A stretch of DNA of 64,000 nt from Candidatus Omnitrophota bacterium (GCA_013177805.1 JABLXU010000025.1:1-64000); one strand, 5' to 3'. Counted from the first letter of the stretch, positions 54,615 to 63,638 are shown. Notes: generated from the letters alone by a model not told the origin. Program-made: numbers and translations.

Positions 54615-54645
54615 GATTGACAAAGACTGAACAGAATCGTGCCGG

Positions 54646-56145
54646 TCAGTAAAGTGACCACTCCAGAACAGGAGTTCCCCCTCCTTGAGATGACAAAGTG
54701 AGAATCCCATACGACGCTTCATAATGTGCGCGGCCTTGCCACAATAGTTGGACCTTCCGCCCGGCGCCGTCATCATCGTTGAGGCCGAGGTTAAATCCGA
54801 TGGAGGTGCCGTCCGCCGGATTTTGGAACAAGGACTTGTTCAACCGGGCTTCGATTTGATAGCCTTTCGCGGTCGTGGAAGCAGCACCATACCAGTCCCC
54901 CGCTTCACCAAATACGGGATTGCTGGCCTCGGCATCGCGAACCGCCCCATTCGCGGTCACCACATATTGCCCTTCAAAAGGAGGATGGACACTGAGGTCA
55001 TTGTTGGTTTGAATAAGGCTCTTGTCGTTGTTCGCGTCGAAGAAGATTTCCACGGAATCATCTTCCCACGTGGTACCATCTTCCGAACCGGCTTCGGCGG
55101 AATCGGTGCTGATGATATCGTCCGTCACGTCCACAGCGACATAGATGGCGTGATCGTCATGAACGATCCACGCCTCATAGCGGTGGTCCCCATCCAACCA
55201 ACTGTCGGCATCATCTCCCACTTCCCCCTCATAAAAACCGGAGTGCCGGTCAATGGCAATCGCAGGCGCGTTGGCGTATTCACCGGCACTGATGATCCCG
55301 TCCACCACCGGAGCGGCGCCGGTTTTTGGCGCGGTATAGGTGCGGGGACCCAGAATCAAGTTCCCATAGGTCGCCTCGACATGCGGTTCGCCGCACCAAA
55401 TCACTTGTCGCGTCACGCCGAAATCATCATCGTTAACCGCGACCGAGAAACCAAGAATATCGCCCGGTTGGGGATGGCCGAGCGCCGCCATTGAAATACG
55501 GAATTCCGCGTCATACCCTGTGTCGGTCAACGCGGTCTTCGCGTACCAAGCCTGGTTCTCGCCATAGCCCGGATTCCCCGCTTCGGCTTCCCGGTAAGCG
55601 TTGTTGGCCGTAATCACAAACTGGCCTCCCGTCCCCACCACTTCCGGATTGGTCCCCGTGGTGTCGTGGGACGCGAAATTGCTGTTGTCGCCATCCACGA
55701 AGACTTCCACGCTATCGTCCAGCCACGTGTTTCCATTTGCGGATCCGGCGGCGGCATCGTCCGTGAAAATATCGATATCCATCACCCGCACGGCGACGTA
55801 GAGGTAATCCGCGTCATAGCCCACCCACACGTTGTAACTCAGATCCTCATTATCCCATGGAGCGTCCCCGGATGAGACACGGCCCCATTGCACAAAATCC
55901 TCCAGATTTTCATTGACCTGAATCCGCCAAGCATTGCCGGACCCCCCGATGGCCCCGGCGGCGTAATTCCAGGATTCATTCGCCAGATCGATGGTACCAT
56001 CAATGACCGGAGCCGAAGGCAGTGGCAACGCGACGGCCGTTTTCGTTGGATCCAAGGTGGAACGGTCAGCCCACCCGTTGCCGCCGGTTAATCCGGTCCA
56101 ACACATCAAACATACCATGAATCCAAAAACCGCTTGATATCTCAT
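54646..56145 (-). CDS. Secreted protein with two CBM9-like domains and WSLY tail, paralogue
   Basis: AGGA eight nt before ATG 56145; 499 residues with signal peptide YQAVFGFMVCLMCWTGLTGG. Same two-domain layout as its neighbour: VIDGTIDLANESWNY, LYVAVRVMDIDIF, DDSVEVFVDGDNSNF in the first domain and VVDGIISAGEYANAP, IYVAVDVTDDIIS, DDSVEIFFDANND in the second. The stretch from DDSVEVFV through TTGTNPEVVGTGG and FVITANNAYR to GNPGYG is almost identical to the neighbour, while other parts diverge. It ends VLEWSLY. The predicted transcript has a long leader of about 270 nt. Confidence 0.85.
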   Translation of the reverse strand: MRYQAVFGFMVCLMCWTGLTGGNGWADRSTLDPTKTAVALPLPSAPVIDGTIDLANESWNYAAGAIGGSGNAWRIQVNENLEDFVQWGRVSSGDAPWDNEDLSYNVWVGYDADYLYVAVRVMDIDIFTDDAAAGSANGNTWLDDSVEVFVDGDNSNFASHDTTGTNPEVVGTGGQFVITANNAYREAEAGNPGYGENQAWYAKTALTDTGYDAEFRISMAALGHPQPGDILGFSVAVNDDDFGVTRQVIWCGEPHVEATYGNLILGPRTYTAPKTGAAPVVDGIISAGEYANAPAIAIDRHSGFYEGEVGDDADSWLDGDHRYEAWIVHDDHAIYVAVDVTDDIISTDSAEAGSEDGTTWEDDSVEIFFDANNDKSLIQTNNDLSVHPPFEGQYVVTANGAVRDAEASNPVFGEAGDWYGAASTTAKGYQIEARLNKSLFQNPADGTSIGFNLGLNDDDGAGRKVQLLWQGRAHYEASYGILTLSSQGGGTPVLEWSLY

Positions 56146-56227
56146 ATGTCAATTCCTTTCGTCAATTCAAAAAAACATACACATCCGCTCTGGTTTTCTA
56201 TTCCAGATTCCGGTTCAACCATTTATA

Positions 56228-56272
56228 GGTGGAAAACCAACCGGCCTTTCCCTGTCCGGCGGATTTTCCACC
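56228..56272 (-). promoter_or_regulatory. Symmetric two-stem hairpin in a long 5' leader
   Basis: GGTGGAAAA (56228-56236) and TTTTCCACC (56264-56272) form a perfect 9-bp outer stem. CCGG at 56241-56244 and 56256-56259 forms an inner 4-bp stem, with a 4 x 4 internal loop and an 11-nt apical loop. It sits in the predicted leader of the CBM9-like gene, about 85-130 nt before its start. It is not followed by a U-run, so it is not an obvious terminator; a regulatory role is inferred only. Confidence 0.4.
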
Positions 56273-56419
56273 TTATCAAACAGCTCGAATACGGGGTATC
56301 ATCCCATCGATTTTCATACCCGCACCCTCCTATTTCATTTGAAATGAATCCAGGCTATGCCATGGACAAAAAGTATCCATTCCAGAGGGAGACAGGGCAC
56401 TGGAATGGGTTATCTTTAT

Positions 56420-56447
56420 TGTCTAACCGGGAGCGAGACTTTGTCAA
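56420..56447 (-). promoter_or_regulatory. Promoter of CBM9-like gene 54646-56145
   Basis: Minus strand GCTAGATTGACAAAG with -35 TTGACA at 56442-56447, 16-nt spacer, TAGACA at 56420-56425, then ATAA. The flanking sequence matches that of the paralogue's promoter. Confidence 0.5.
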
Positions 56448-56610
56448 TCTAGCAAGCTAGTTTTTCATTAAAAAATCTGCCGACCAGTTAAGCGGAAGAA
56501 AGCAAGATAGTAACAAAGGCAATATAAGTCAATAGATTGTGCGATCAATCGTATCTTTCCCGCGGCGATTTACTAAAATGCAGAGAAAACTGCATTCCAG
56601 CCATGCAGGG

Positions 56611-56730
56611 CTGCTCTCCTCCTGACCTTCTCCTAAAAGGGGTGGGAATCGTGCAGCGTTCCCTCCATCCTCATACTACGTATATACCACCTATAACACC
56701 ACGATCGTTCTGCATGCGGGTAAATTGTCA
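56611..56730. repeat. Dispersed intergenic repeat, degenerate copy
   Basis: CTGCTCTCCTCCTGACCTTC, then TCCTAAAAGGGGTGGGAATC, followed further on by ATACCACC, CACCACGAT and GCGGGTAAAT. The order of blocks follows the copies at 21016 and 29360 but with more changes. Confidence 0.4.
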
Positions 56731-56902
56731 TCTGGTTTTTTGCAAACTGCAGTTGAGACGAGGGACCCTCTTCCGGGGACGGTTTGATAGCGGCTCAGGG
56801 ATTCAACCTTGAGTAAATGTATGCAGTACACACTTATATCCGGCTTGCACTTGCAGGATGATCTATATGTAAGTCAATTGATAAACTGCTTGATCGATTC
56901 CA

Positions 56903-58411
56903 TTATAAATCTCCGGACGGCTGACTTACATTGGCCAGGTGGCCATGGGATGGCTCTCCACCCGCCACCTCTGGGCGGCGGTCACCGGCCGGTTCGGCCT
57001 CCGGCGCGGGAAACCCTCCTCCCAAAACGGCAAACAGCCGAACCCGGTTGGTGAGTTCCATCAAACGGGCCGCCACCAATCCTTGTTGCGCGTCATACAG
57101 CGAACGTTGGGCATCCAGAACCGTCAAGTAGTTCTCCACGCCTTTGGTATAACGCAGTTCCGACAGGCGGTAGGTTTCCGCCACCGCATCGAGCAGGGAT
57201 TGCTGCGCCGCCAATTGTTCGCCGATCGTCCCCCGCACCGCCAGGGCGTCGGCCACTTCGCGGAAGGCCGACTGGATCGCTTTCTCGTAATGCGCCAGGG
57301 CTATTTCCCGTTCGATTTGGGTGGCCTTGAAACCAAACCAGACCCGGGTATCAAAAATCGGCATGACGATTTGGGGGGCGTAGTTCCACGTGGAAGAACC
57401 ACTCGCGAAGAGGCCGGACAGTTGTCCGCTGGCGGTCCCTAGGGCCGTGGTCAGAGAGATGCGGGGAAAGAAAGCGGCGCGGGCAGCATTGATGTTAGCG
57501 TTCGCGGCTTTCAACTGATGTTCGGCTTGAAGGATATCCGGCCGGGCCAATAACACATCGGACGAAACGCCCGGGGAGATATCCCGCGGCGGCTGGATGG
57601 CCTGCAAGCCGTCCGGCAACAGGCCGGCCGGCACTGGTTGGCCCGCCAGCAGATTAAGGGCGTTTTCATCCAGCGCCGCCAGACGCGTGTACACCGCGAT
57701 ATCCACCTGCGCCGCGTCCACCCGCGTCTGCGCCTGTTTCAGATCCAATTCCGGCGAAATCCCGCCTTCAAACCGTTTTTGGATCAATTCGTACGCCGCC
57801 CGTTGCGTGTCCAGGGTGGATTGGGCGATTCGCAGCCGTTCCCGGTCGGCTGCCAGGGTGTAATAGGCGTTGGCGGTTTCCGCCACGAGCAGGATCCGCG
57901 CGCCGCGGTGCGCCTGTGCCGTAGCCAAGAATTCTTCCAGCGCCTTGTCTTTCAGACTGCGGATCCGGCCGAAAAGATCGATCTCCCAGGAAGTGATTCC
58001 TAAATCCACGCTGGCGGAGGTCACCTTCATCGTTTGATCCAGGAAGGAGAGATGCATCTCCTGTTCACTCCAGCGCCCGGACGCTTCCACAACCGGCAAC
58101 AAATCGGCATAGCGGATCCCGTACAGATTGCGGGCGCGCTCCACGTTCAGCGCCGCGATCCGCAGATCCCGGTTATTTTTTAAGGCCATCTCGACGACTT
58201 GTACCAATTTCTCGTCGTTCAGAAATTCCGGCCAGGATAATTCGAGCGCCGTGGGAGCGTCAGCCGGGGTGACGGATCCGGCAGACGCTGATCCTCCCGG
58301 CCATTCACCCGGAACGGGCGCCGGCGGCCGGGTGTATTTCGGATTCGCCGCGCATCCTTGCAACAACAAAGCGGCCAGCCAGGGGATAAACCGGTACGTT
58401 CGAGTCATCAT
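56903..58411 (-). CDS. RND efflux outer-membrane factor lipoprotein (NodT/OprM type)
   Basis: A 502-residue protein; its ATG 58411 overlaps the pump gene by four bases and AGGAG lies seven nt upstream. Lipobox LLLQGC puts the lipidated Cys at residue 20. Two OEP repeats are seen, with the classic blocks NPKYTRPPAP, DLGITSWEIDLFGRI, ELDLKQAQTRVDAAQVDIA and DVLLARPDILQAEHQLKAANANINAAR split around the barrel strands. It forms the trimeric outer-membrane duct for the pump encoded just upstream. The C-terminal tail after ERSLYDAQQGL is Pro/Gly-rich and unconserved. Confidence 0.92.
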   Translation of the reverse strand: MMTRTYRFIPWLAALLLQGCAANPKYTRPPAPVPGEWPGGSASAGSVTPADAPTALELSWPEFLNDEKLVQVVEMALKNNRDLRIAALNVERARNLYGIRYADLLPVVEASGRWSEQEMHLSFLDQTMKVTSASVDLGITSWEIDLFGRIRSLKDKALEEFLATAQAHRGARILLVAETANAYYTLAADRERLRIAQSTLDTQRAAYELIQKRFEGGISPELDLKQAQTRVDAAQVDIAVYTRLAALDENALNLLAGQPVPAGLLPDGLQAIQPPRDISPGVSSDVLLARPDILQAEHQLKAANANINAARAAFFPRISLTTALGTASGQLSGLFASGSSTWNYAPQIVMPIFDTRVWFGFKATQIEREIALAHYEKAIQSAFREVADALAVRGTIGEQLAAQQSLLDAVAETYRLSELRYTKGVENYLTVLDAQRSLYDAQQGLVAARLMELTNRVRLFAVLGGGFPAPEAEPAGDRRPEVAGGEPSHGHLANVSQPSGDL

Positions 58412-61400
58412 CCTTGTTCTCCTGGGGTAACGGGATTGGCCACCGGAACCGGTTCAAACGCTTTCTTCTTGCCAAAAGTTTTCTCGATCAACACGTAAAA
58501 AAGCGGAGAAAAGAGGATCACCAGAAACGTGGAGGTCACGACACCGCCCAACACGCCCGTGCCGATGGCATTTTGCGCGCCTGAGCCCGCTCCGCCCGCC
58601 AGCGCCAGGGGCAACACTCCGAAACCAAAGGCCAGCGAGGTCATGACGATCGGGCGCAGCCGGAGTTTGGCCCCCTCCAAGGTTGCGGCGATCAATTCCA
58701 TGCCTTCCTCCACACGCGTCTTGGCGAACTGGACGATCAGGATGGCATTCTTGGTGGTTAATCCCAGAGTAGTCAACAATCCGATCTGGAAGTAAACGTC
58801 GTTGGGCAATCCCCGCCAGCTGGAGGCGATCACTCCACCGATCACCCCGAGCGGCAGGCATAGCAGAATCGAAATAGGGATCGGCCAGCTTTCGTAGAGG
58901 GCCGCCAGGCACAGGAAGATCACGAGAATCGAGAAAGCATACAGCACGGGTGCCTGGGTGCTGGACATCCGTTCTTGGTAGGAAAGGCCGGTCCAGTCAT
59001 AGCCAAAACCTTGGGGCAACTGGGCGATGAATTCCTGCATGGCCTGCATCGCCTCGCCGGAGCTGCGTCCCGGGGCCGGCTCCCCCCAGATGTTGATGGA
59101 GGGAAAGCTGTTGAAACGCTCCAGGCGGGGCGATCCCGTCGTCCAATAACCGGAGGCAAAAGCCGAAAAAGGCACCATTTTGCCCGCCGTGTTCCGTACA
59201 TAGTATTTTTCCAGATCCTTGGGCGCCATCCGGTAAGGAGCGTCTGCCTGCACATACACCCGTTTGACGCGGCCGCCCTGGATGAAGTCATTGACATAGG
59301 CGCTCCCGAAAGACGCCGAAAGGTTGGTGTGAATGGATTGAATAGGCACCCCCAGCGCGCCGGCTTTTTCCCAGTCCACTTCGATCCGGTATTCGGGCAC
59401 ATCCTCCAAACCGTTGGGCCGGACATTGATCAAGCGGGGGTCCTGGCTGGCAATGCCCAGCAACTGATTGCGCGCGTTCATCAGGGCGGCATGCCCCAGG
59501 CCGCCACGGTCCAACAACTGAAAATCAAATCCTTTGGCTTGTCCCAATTCCACGACGGCCGGGGGAGCGAAGGCGAATACCATGGCGTCCCGGTATTGCG
59601 AAAAGACTTCCATGGCCCGTCCAGCCAATGGTCCGACTTTCAAATCATGACGGTTGCGCAGATCCCAGTCCTTGAGCCGGACAAACGACATGCCCACGTT
59701 CTGCCCCCGGCCGGAGAAACTGAAACCGGCAATCGTCATCACCGAGGCCACCGTCTCTTTTTCATTCTCCAAAAAATGACGCATGACCCGCTCCATCACC
59801 TGCTGGGTCTGCTCGATGGTGGAATTGGCCGGCAACATGACCTGAACCATCATGACCCCTTGATCTTCTTCCGGCAGATACGCGGTGGGCATCCGCAGAA
59901 ACAGATATCCCAGGGCCGTGACAATCAATACATATAGGAACAAATAGCGCAGGTTCCGGGATAAGGCGTGCCCGGTCAGTTTGATATACGAATCCCGAAA
60001 CCGGAAAAAAACACGGTCGAACCACCGGAAGAACGGGCGGAACAGGGCGATCCCGGTCTCTGCCGGTTCATGCCCCTTGGGCACCGGTTTGAGCAGCGAC
60101 ACGCACAGCACCGGGGAGAGGATCAAGGCCACCACCACCGAAAGCAACATGGAGGCGATGATAGTCACGGAAAACTGGCGGTAGATCACTCCCGTGGATC
60201 CGGGAAAAAACGCCATGGGGCCAAACACCGCCGAAAGCACCAGCCCGATCCCGATCAGGGCACTGGTGATTTGGTCCATCGACTTGGCCGTGGCTTCGCG
60301 GGGCGGCAGGCCTTCTTCGCTCATGATCCGCTCCACGTTCTCCACTACCACGATCGCGTCATCCACCAGCAGCCCGATGGCCAGCACCATGGCGAACATG
60401 GTCAGCATGTTGATGGAAAATCCCAGCAGCGCCAGCACCGCGAACGTCCCCAGGATGACGACCGGCACCGCGATCGTCGGGACCAGGGTGGCCCGCATAT
60501 TCCCCATGAATAAATACATCACCAGAAAAACCAGGAAAATCGCTTCGAAGAGGGTTTTCACCACTTCTTCGATGGCTACCTCTATAAAGGGAGTGGTGTC
60601 GAACGGGTAAATAACCTTCATGCCCGGGGGAAAATAGCGGCTTAGTTCGTCCATCTTGGCCCGGATGGCGTTGGCCGTATCCAACGCGTTGGCTCCGGCC
60701 GCCTGGCGGACAGCCATCCCGGCGGCCGGTAAACCGTTGTATCGAACAATCCGATCGTACTGCTCGGTTCCCAGTTCGGTCCGGGCCACATCCTTGATCC
60801 GCACTACGGAACCGTCCGGATTGTTGCGGATGGGAATGGCGGCGAATTCCTCCGGCGTGTTGAGCAGATTTTGAACCACGATGGCGGCGTTCAACCGCTG
60901 GCCTTCCACCGCCGGCCCGCTTCCAAATTGGCCGGCGGAGATTTCCACGTTGTAAGCCCGGACGGCCGCAATGACATCTTCAACCGTTAAATGATAATCG
61001 GTCAGTTTGTCCGGATTGAGCCAGATCCGCATGGCGTACTGCGCGCCGAACGTCTCCACCTCCCCTACGCCTGGCACCCGGGCGAGCACTTTCTCGATAT
61101 TGGACCGGGCATAATCTTCCAAGTCGTACCCGTCCATGCTGCCGTCCTCCGAGATCAGGCCCACGATCAGCAGGTAGTTCCGTGTGGATTTACTCACCAT
61201 GACGCCTTGACGCTGGACGACCTCCGGCAGGCTCGCCATGGCCAATTGCAACTTGTTTTGGACTTGCGCCCAAGCCAGGTCGGGATCAGTGCCGGGCGCG
61301 AAGGTCAATTCGATCCGGGACGACCCAGACGAATCGCTACTGGCGGACATATACAGCATTTTATCGAAACCCGTCATTTTTTGCTCGATGATCTGGGTTA

Positions 61401-61584
61401 CGCTGTTTTCCACGGTTTCCGCCGACGCCCCCGGATAAAAGGCAGTGATGGCGATGGAAGGCGGGGCGATGGGGGGATACTGGGAGATAGGTAAATTGTA
61501 AATAGCCAAGCCGCCTGCCACCATCAGGATAATCGCGATCACCCAGGCAAAGACCGGCCGGTCCAGAAAGAATCGGGATAACAT
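58408..61584 (-). CDS. RND efflux pump inner-membrane transporter (HAE1 family)
   Basis: A 1058-residue AcrB/MexB-like proton antiporter; GGAGG precedes ATG 61584. It starts SRFFLDRPVFAWVIAIIL. The proton-relay acidic pair D408-D409 is in GLLVDDAIVVVENVERIM, and the conserved Lys is in LTTKNAILIVQFAKTRVEEG. Porter-domain blocks such as GVMVSKSTRNYLLIVGL and APPAVVELGQAKGFDFQLLD are present, and the twelve TM helices have normal spacing. The length is normal for the family. It exports hydrophobic or amphiphilic compounds together with the adaptor and duct encoded on either side. Gene order is tetR-MFP-RND-OMF, all on the minus strand. Confidence 0.95.
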   Translation of the reverse strand: MLSRFFLDRPVFAWVIAIILMVAGGLAIYNLPISQYPPIAPPSIAITAFYPGASAETVENSVTQIIEQKMTGFDKMLYMSASSDSSGSSRIELTFAPGTDPDLAWAQVQNKLQLAMASLPEVVQRQGVMVSKSTRNYLLIVGLISEDGSMDGYDLEDYARSNIEKVLARVPGVGEVETFGAQYAMRIWLNPDKLTDYHLTVEDVIAAVRAYNVEISAGQFGSGPAVEGQRLNAAIVVQNLLNTPEEFAAIPIRNNPDGSVVRIKDVARTELGTEQYDRIVRYNGLPAAGMAVRQAAGANALDTANAIRAKMDELSRYFPPGMKVIYPFDTTPFIEVAIEEVVKTLFEAIFLVFLVMYLFMGNMRATLVPTIAVPVVILGTFAVLALLGFSINMLTMFAMVLAIGLLVDDAIVVVENVERIMSEEGLPPREATAKSMDQITSALIGIGLVLSAVFGPMAFFPGSTGVIYRQFSVTIIASMLLSVVVALILSPVLCVSLLKPVPKGHEPAETGIALFRPFFRWFDRVFFRFRDSYIKLTGHALSRNLRYLFLYVLIVTALGYLFLRMPTAYLPEEDQGVMMVQVMLPANSTIEQTQQVMERVMRHFLENEKETVASVMTIAGFSFSGRGQNVGMSFVRLKDWDLRNRHDLKVGPLAGRAMEVFSQYRDAMVFAFAPPAVVELGQAKGFDFQLLDRGGLGHAALMNARNQLLGIASQDPRLINVRPNGLEDVPEYRIEVDWEKAGALGVPIQSIHTNLSASFGSAYVNDFIQGGRVKRVYVQADAPYRMAPKDLEKYYVRNTAGKMVPFSAFASGYWTTGSPRLERFNSFPSINIWGEPAPGRSSGEAMQAMQEFIAQLPQGFGYDWTGLSYQERMSSTQAPVLYAFSILVIFLCLAALYESWPIPISILLCLPLGVIGGVIASSWRGLPNDVYFQIGLLTTLGLTTKNAILIVQFAKTRVEEGMELIAATLEGAKLRLRPIVMTSLAFGFGVLPLALAGGAGSGAQNAIGTGVLGGVVTSTFLVILFSPLFYVLIEKTFGKKKAFEPVPVANPVTPGEQG

Positions 61585-61604
61585 GCCATGCCTCCGTTTA
61601 TTGG

Positions 61605-62957
61605 CTATTCATTCGAATCCAAGGACGGGCCGGAAGATCGCTCCGGTTCCGCGTTTCCGTTTGGGCTGTTCTCAAAAGGGACCACCTTCACGGTATCTCC
61701 CGGGCGGATTTTTTGGATTCCCTCCGCAATCACCCGGTCTCCAAACTCCAGACCCGCGGCAACCAGCCATTGGTTGTCGATGATCCGGTCGAGCGTAATT
61801 TTCCGCTGAAGAACTTGGTTATTCTTGTCCACAAGCAACACGGTGGGATTGCCCTTGGGATCGCGGGACACGGCTTGTTGGGGAATCAGGATGGCCTGTT
61901 CGTTCACGCCTTCTATGAGCACCGCCCGGACAAACATGCCCGGCAGCAGCACGCCGTCTGGGTTGGGAAACACAATCCGCAAGATGAAGGACCCGGTGGA
62001 CGGATCCACGGTGATGTCCCGGAACTGCAGGGTTCCTTCCTCTTTATATTCGGTACCGTCTTCAAGGAGGAGCCGAATACGGTGGGAGTCAGCTCCCCCT
62101 GCCTGCAAGCGGCCTTCTTCCCACGACCGGCGCAACCGCAGCAATTCGGTGGTGGATTGGGGCACATCCACATAGATCGGATCAATTTGTTGGATGGTGG
62201 CCAACGCCAATGGCTGATACGCTGTGGCCAACGCGCCCTGGGTGACGTTGGACTTGCCGATGCGGCCGGAAATGGGCGCGGTAATTTTCGTGTAAGCCAG
62301 ATTGATGCGCGCCATTTTGAGTGTTGCCTCGGCCTGCTGAATAGCGGCTTCCGCGTGAGCGACCGCCTCTCGGCTGCGGTTCACTTCGGCCTCCGCGGCC
62401 CGCAAGGTGGCTTCAGCTACCTCGGCATCGGTGGCGGCTTGATCCCGTTGGAGGGCGGATACCGCCTTGTCCCGGAAGAGTTCTTCGAAGCGCTGGTGAT
62501 TAGTCCGGGCCAATTCCAAAGTGGATTTCTGACGCTCGACATTGGCGAGGCTCACATTCAACGCCGCCCGGGCTTGGTCGGCGGCTTTGCGCGCGGCCAC
62601 CAGATTGGCCTGGGCATTTTCCACTTCCGCCTGAAACGGGGCAGGATCGATCTGATAAAGCACCTGCCCGGCTTGGACATCCGCCCCTTCCGTGAAGAGA
62701 CGCTCCTGGATGAGCCCATTCACCTGGGGCCGGATTTCCGCCACCAAATACGCCGTGGTGCGGCCGGGTAATTCCGTTGTCAAGACCACCCGCTGAGGTT
62801 GGACGGCAAACACGGCCACTTCCGGCTCCATATGCGGTTGCGCGGCGGATTTCGGCATTTCACAACCCCCAAGCATCATTGCAACCAGCCAGGAAATCCC
62901 CCCAGCCGTCCACCTATTCCATTTGGTTTCACAATTCCCCGTTCGTGCGCGTCGCAT
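61605..62957 (-). CDS. RND periplasmic adaptor lipoprotein (AcrA type)
   Basis: A 450-residue membrane-fusion protein; GGAG lies nine nt before ATG 62957. Lipobox MMLGGC puts the lipidated Cys at residue 32. The order is normal: beta-barrel/lipoyl start (TELPGRTTAYLVAEIRPQVN, QVLYQIDPAPFQAEVENA), a long alpha hairpin (about 110-215), return lipoyl strand (ITAPISGRIGKSNVTQGAL) and the barrel and membrane-proximal domains ending before DGVLLPGMFVRAVLIEG and VIAEGIQKIRPGDTV. It ends 20 nt before the pump gene. Confidence 0.93.
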   Translation of the reverse strand: MRRARTGNCETKWNRWTAGGISWLVAMMLGGCEMPKSAAQPHMEPEVAVFAVQPQRVVLTTELPGRTTAYLVAEIRPQVNGLIQERLFTEGADVQAGQVLYQIDPAPFQAEVENAQANLVAARKAADQARAALNVSLANVERQKSTLELARTNHQRFEELFRDKAVSALQRDQAATDAEVAEATLRAAEAEVNRSREAVAHAEAAIQQAEATLKMARINLAYTKITAPISGRIGKSNVTQGALATAYQPLALATIQQIDPIYVDVPQSTTELLRLRRSWEEGRLQAGGADSHRIRLLLEDGTEYKEEGTLQFRDITVDPSTGSFILRIVFPNPDGVLLPGMFVRAVLIEGVNEQAILIPQQAVSRDPKGNPTVLLVDKNNQVLQRKITLDRIIDNQWLVAAGLEFGDRVIAEGIQKIRPGDTVKVVPFENSPNGNAEPERSSGPSLDSNE

Positions 62958-63014
62958 TGAGTGTTTCTCCGGCAGTCAGAGTGGTTTCCACGAAATGATC
63001 CAATTTCAAATGCT

Positions 63015-63638
63015 TTATTCGTTTAACAATCCTTTGAAAAGAATATCGAGAATGACATTGGGATCTTCCGGAAAAGGATGGCGTTCGGGAGACTCCAGCC
63101 AGAAGGAAAGAAATCCGTTGCAGATGCTGTCTAAGGCGACCGCCAGCGGATAAGGTTCCGCGATTCTCTTGAAACGTCCTTGCTTCATACCGCTTTCGAA
63201 AATCAAGGCGATGCGGTCCAGAAAACGGGTATAGCGTTCCCGCAATTCCCGGTCCAAACCGGATCGGATATTGAAACTCACGCCTTGGGTCTCCGCAAAA
63301 AAGATCTTGATGAATGGGGCATTTTTGCGAAAAACCGCGCCCTTGACTTTTATATAATTCCGCAATTTTTCGACGACGTCGTCCGGCTCGGTGATCGCCT
63401 GGACCAAAGCGGTATGGAACTGGTCGCTGACTTCTCTCACTAACGCTTTGTAGAGGTCTTCTTTATTTTCGAAATATTTATACAAAGTCCCAATAGCAAA
63501 TTCGGCTTTTTGCGCGATTTCATGCATTGAAACATTGTGATATCCCTTCTCCGAGAACAAATCGAGCGCCGCCGCCAGCATCTGTTCCCGCTGCCGCAAG
63601 CGCTCTCGTTCTTTCCGGGGAAGATCGGGCTGAATCAT
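63015..63638 (-). CDS. TetR/AcrR-family repressor of the efflux operon
   Basis: A 207-residue protein. The TetR_N helix-turn-helix occupies about residues 12-60 (RLRQREQMLAAALDLFSEKG, VSMHEIAQKAEFAIGTLYKY, FENKEDLYKALV). The C-terminal ligand-binding/dimerisation part is all-helical. It is the first gene of the operon, 57 nt before the adaptor gene. Its promoter (63694-63721) is overlapped by two palindromic operators, so negative autoregulation and control of the pump by an effector are inferred. The ligand is unknown. Confidence 0.92.
   Translation of the reverse strand: MIQPDLPRKERERLRQREQMLAAALDLFSEKGYHNVSMHEIAQKAEFAIGTLYKYFENKEDLYKALVREVSDQFHTALVQAITEPDDVVEKLRNYIKVKGAVFRKNAPFIKIFFAETQGVSFNIRSGLDRELRERYTRFLDRIALIFESGMKQGRFKRIAEPYPLAVALDSICNGFLSFWLESPERHPFPEDPNVILDILFKGLLNE

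Larger units (their letters stand above)
54275..54645. other. Intergenic region between CBM9-like paralogues
   Basis: 371 bp holding the terminator of the upstream gene (54575-54614) and the promoter of the downstream gene (54384-54411), so the two paralogues are separate transcription units. No further gene is supported. Confidence 0.5.
56146..56902. other. Long intergenic region between CBM9-like gene and efflux operon
   Basis: 757 bp with no supported gene. It holds, from low to high coordinates, the leader hairpin (56228-56272), the promoter (56420-56447) and a degenerate long copy of the dispersed repeat (56611-56730). I see no terminator for the efflux operon. Confidence 0.5.

Noticed and set aside
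61713..62771. 352-residue plus-strand open frame
   Set aside because: Antisense to the efflux adaptor gene, which has a lipobox and full MFP domain order.
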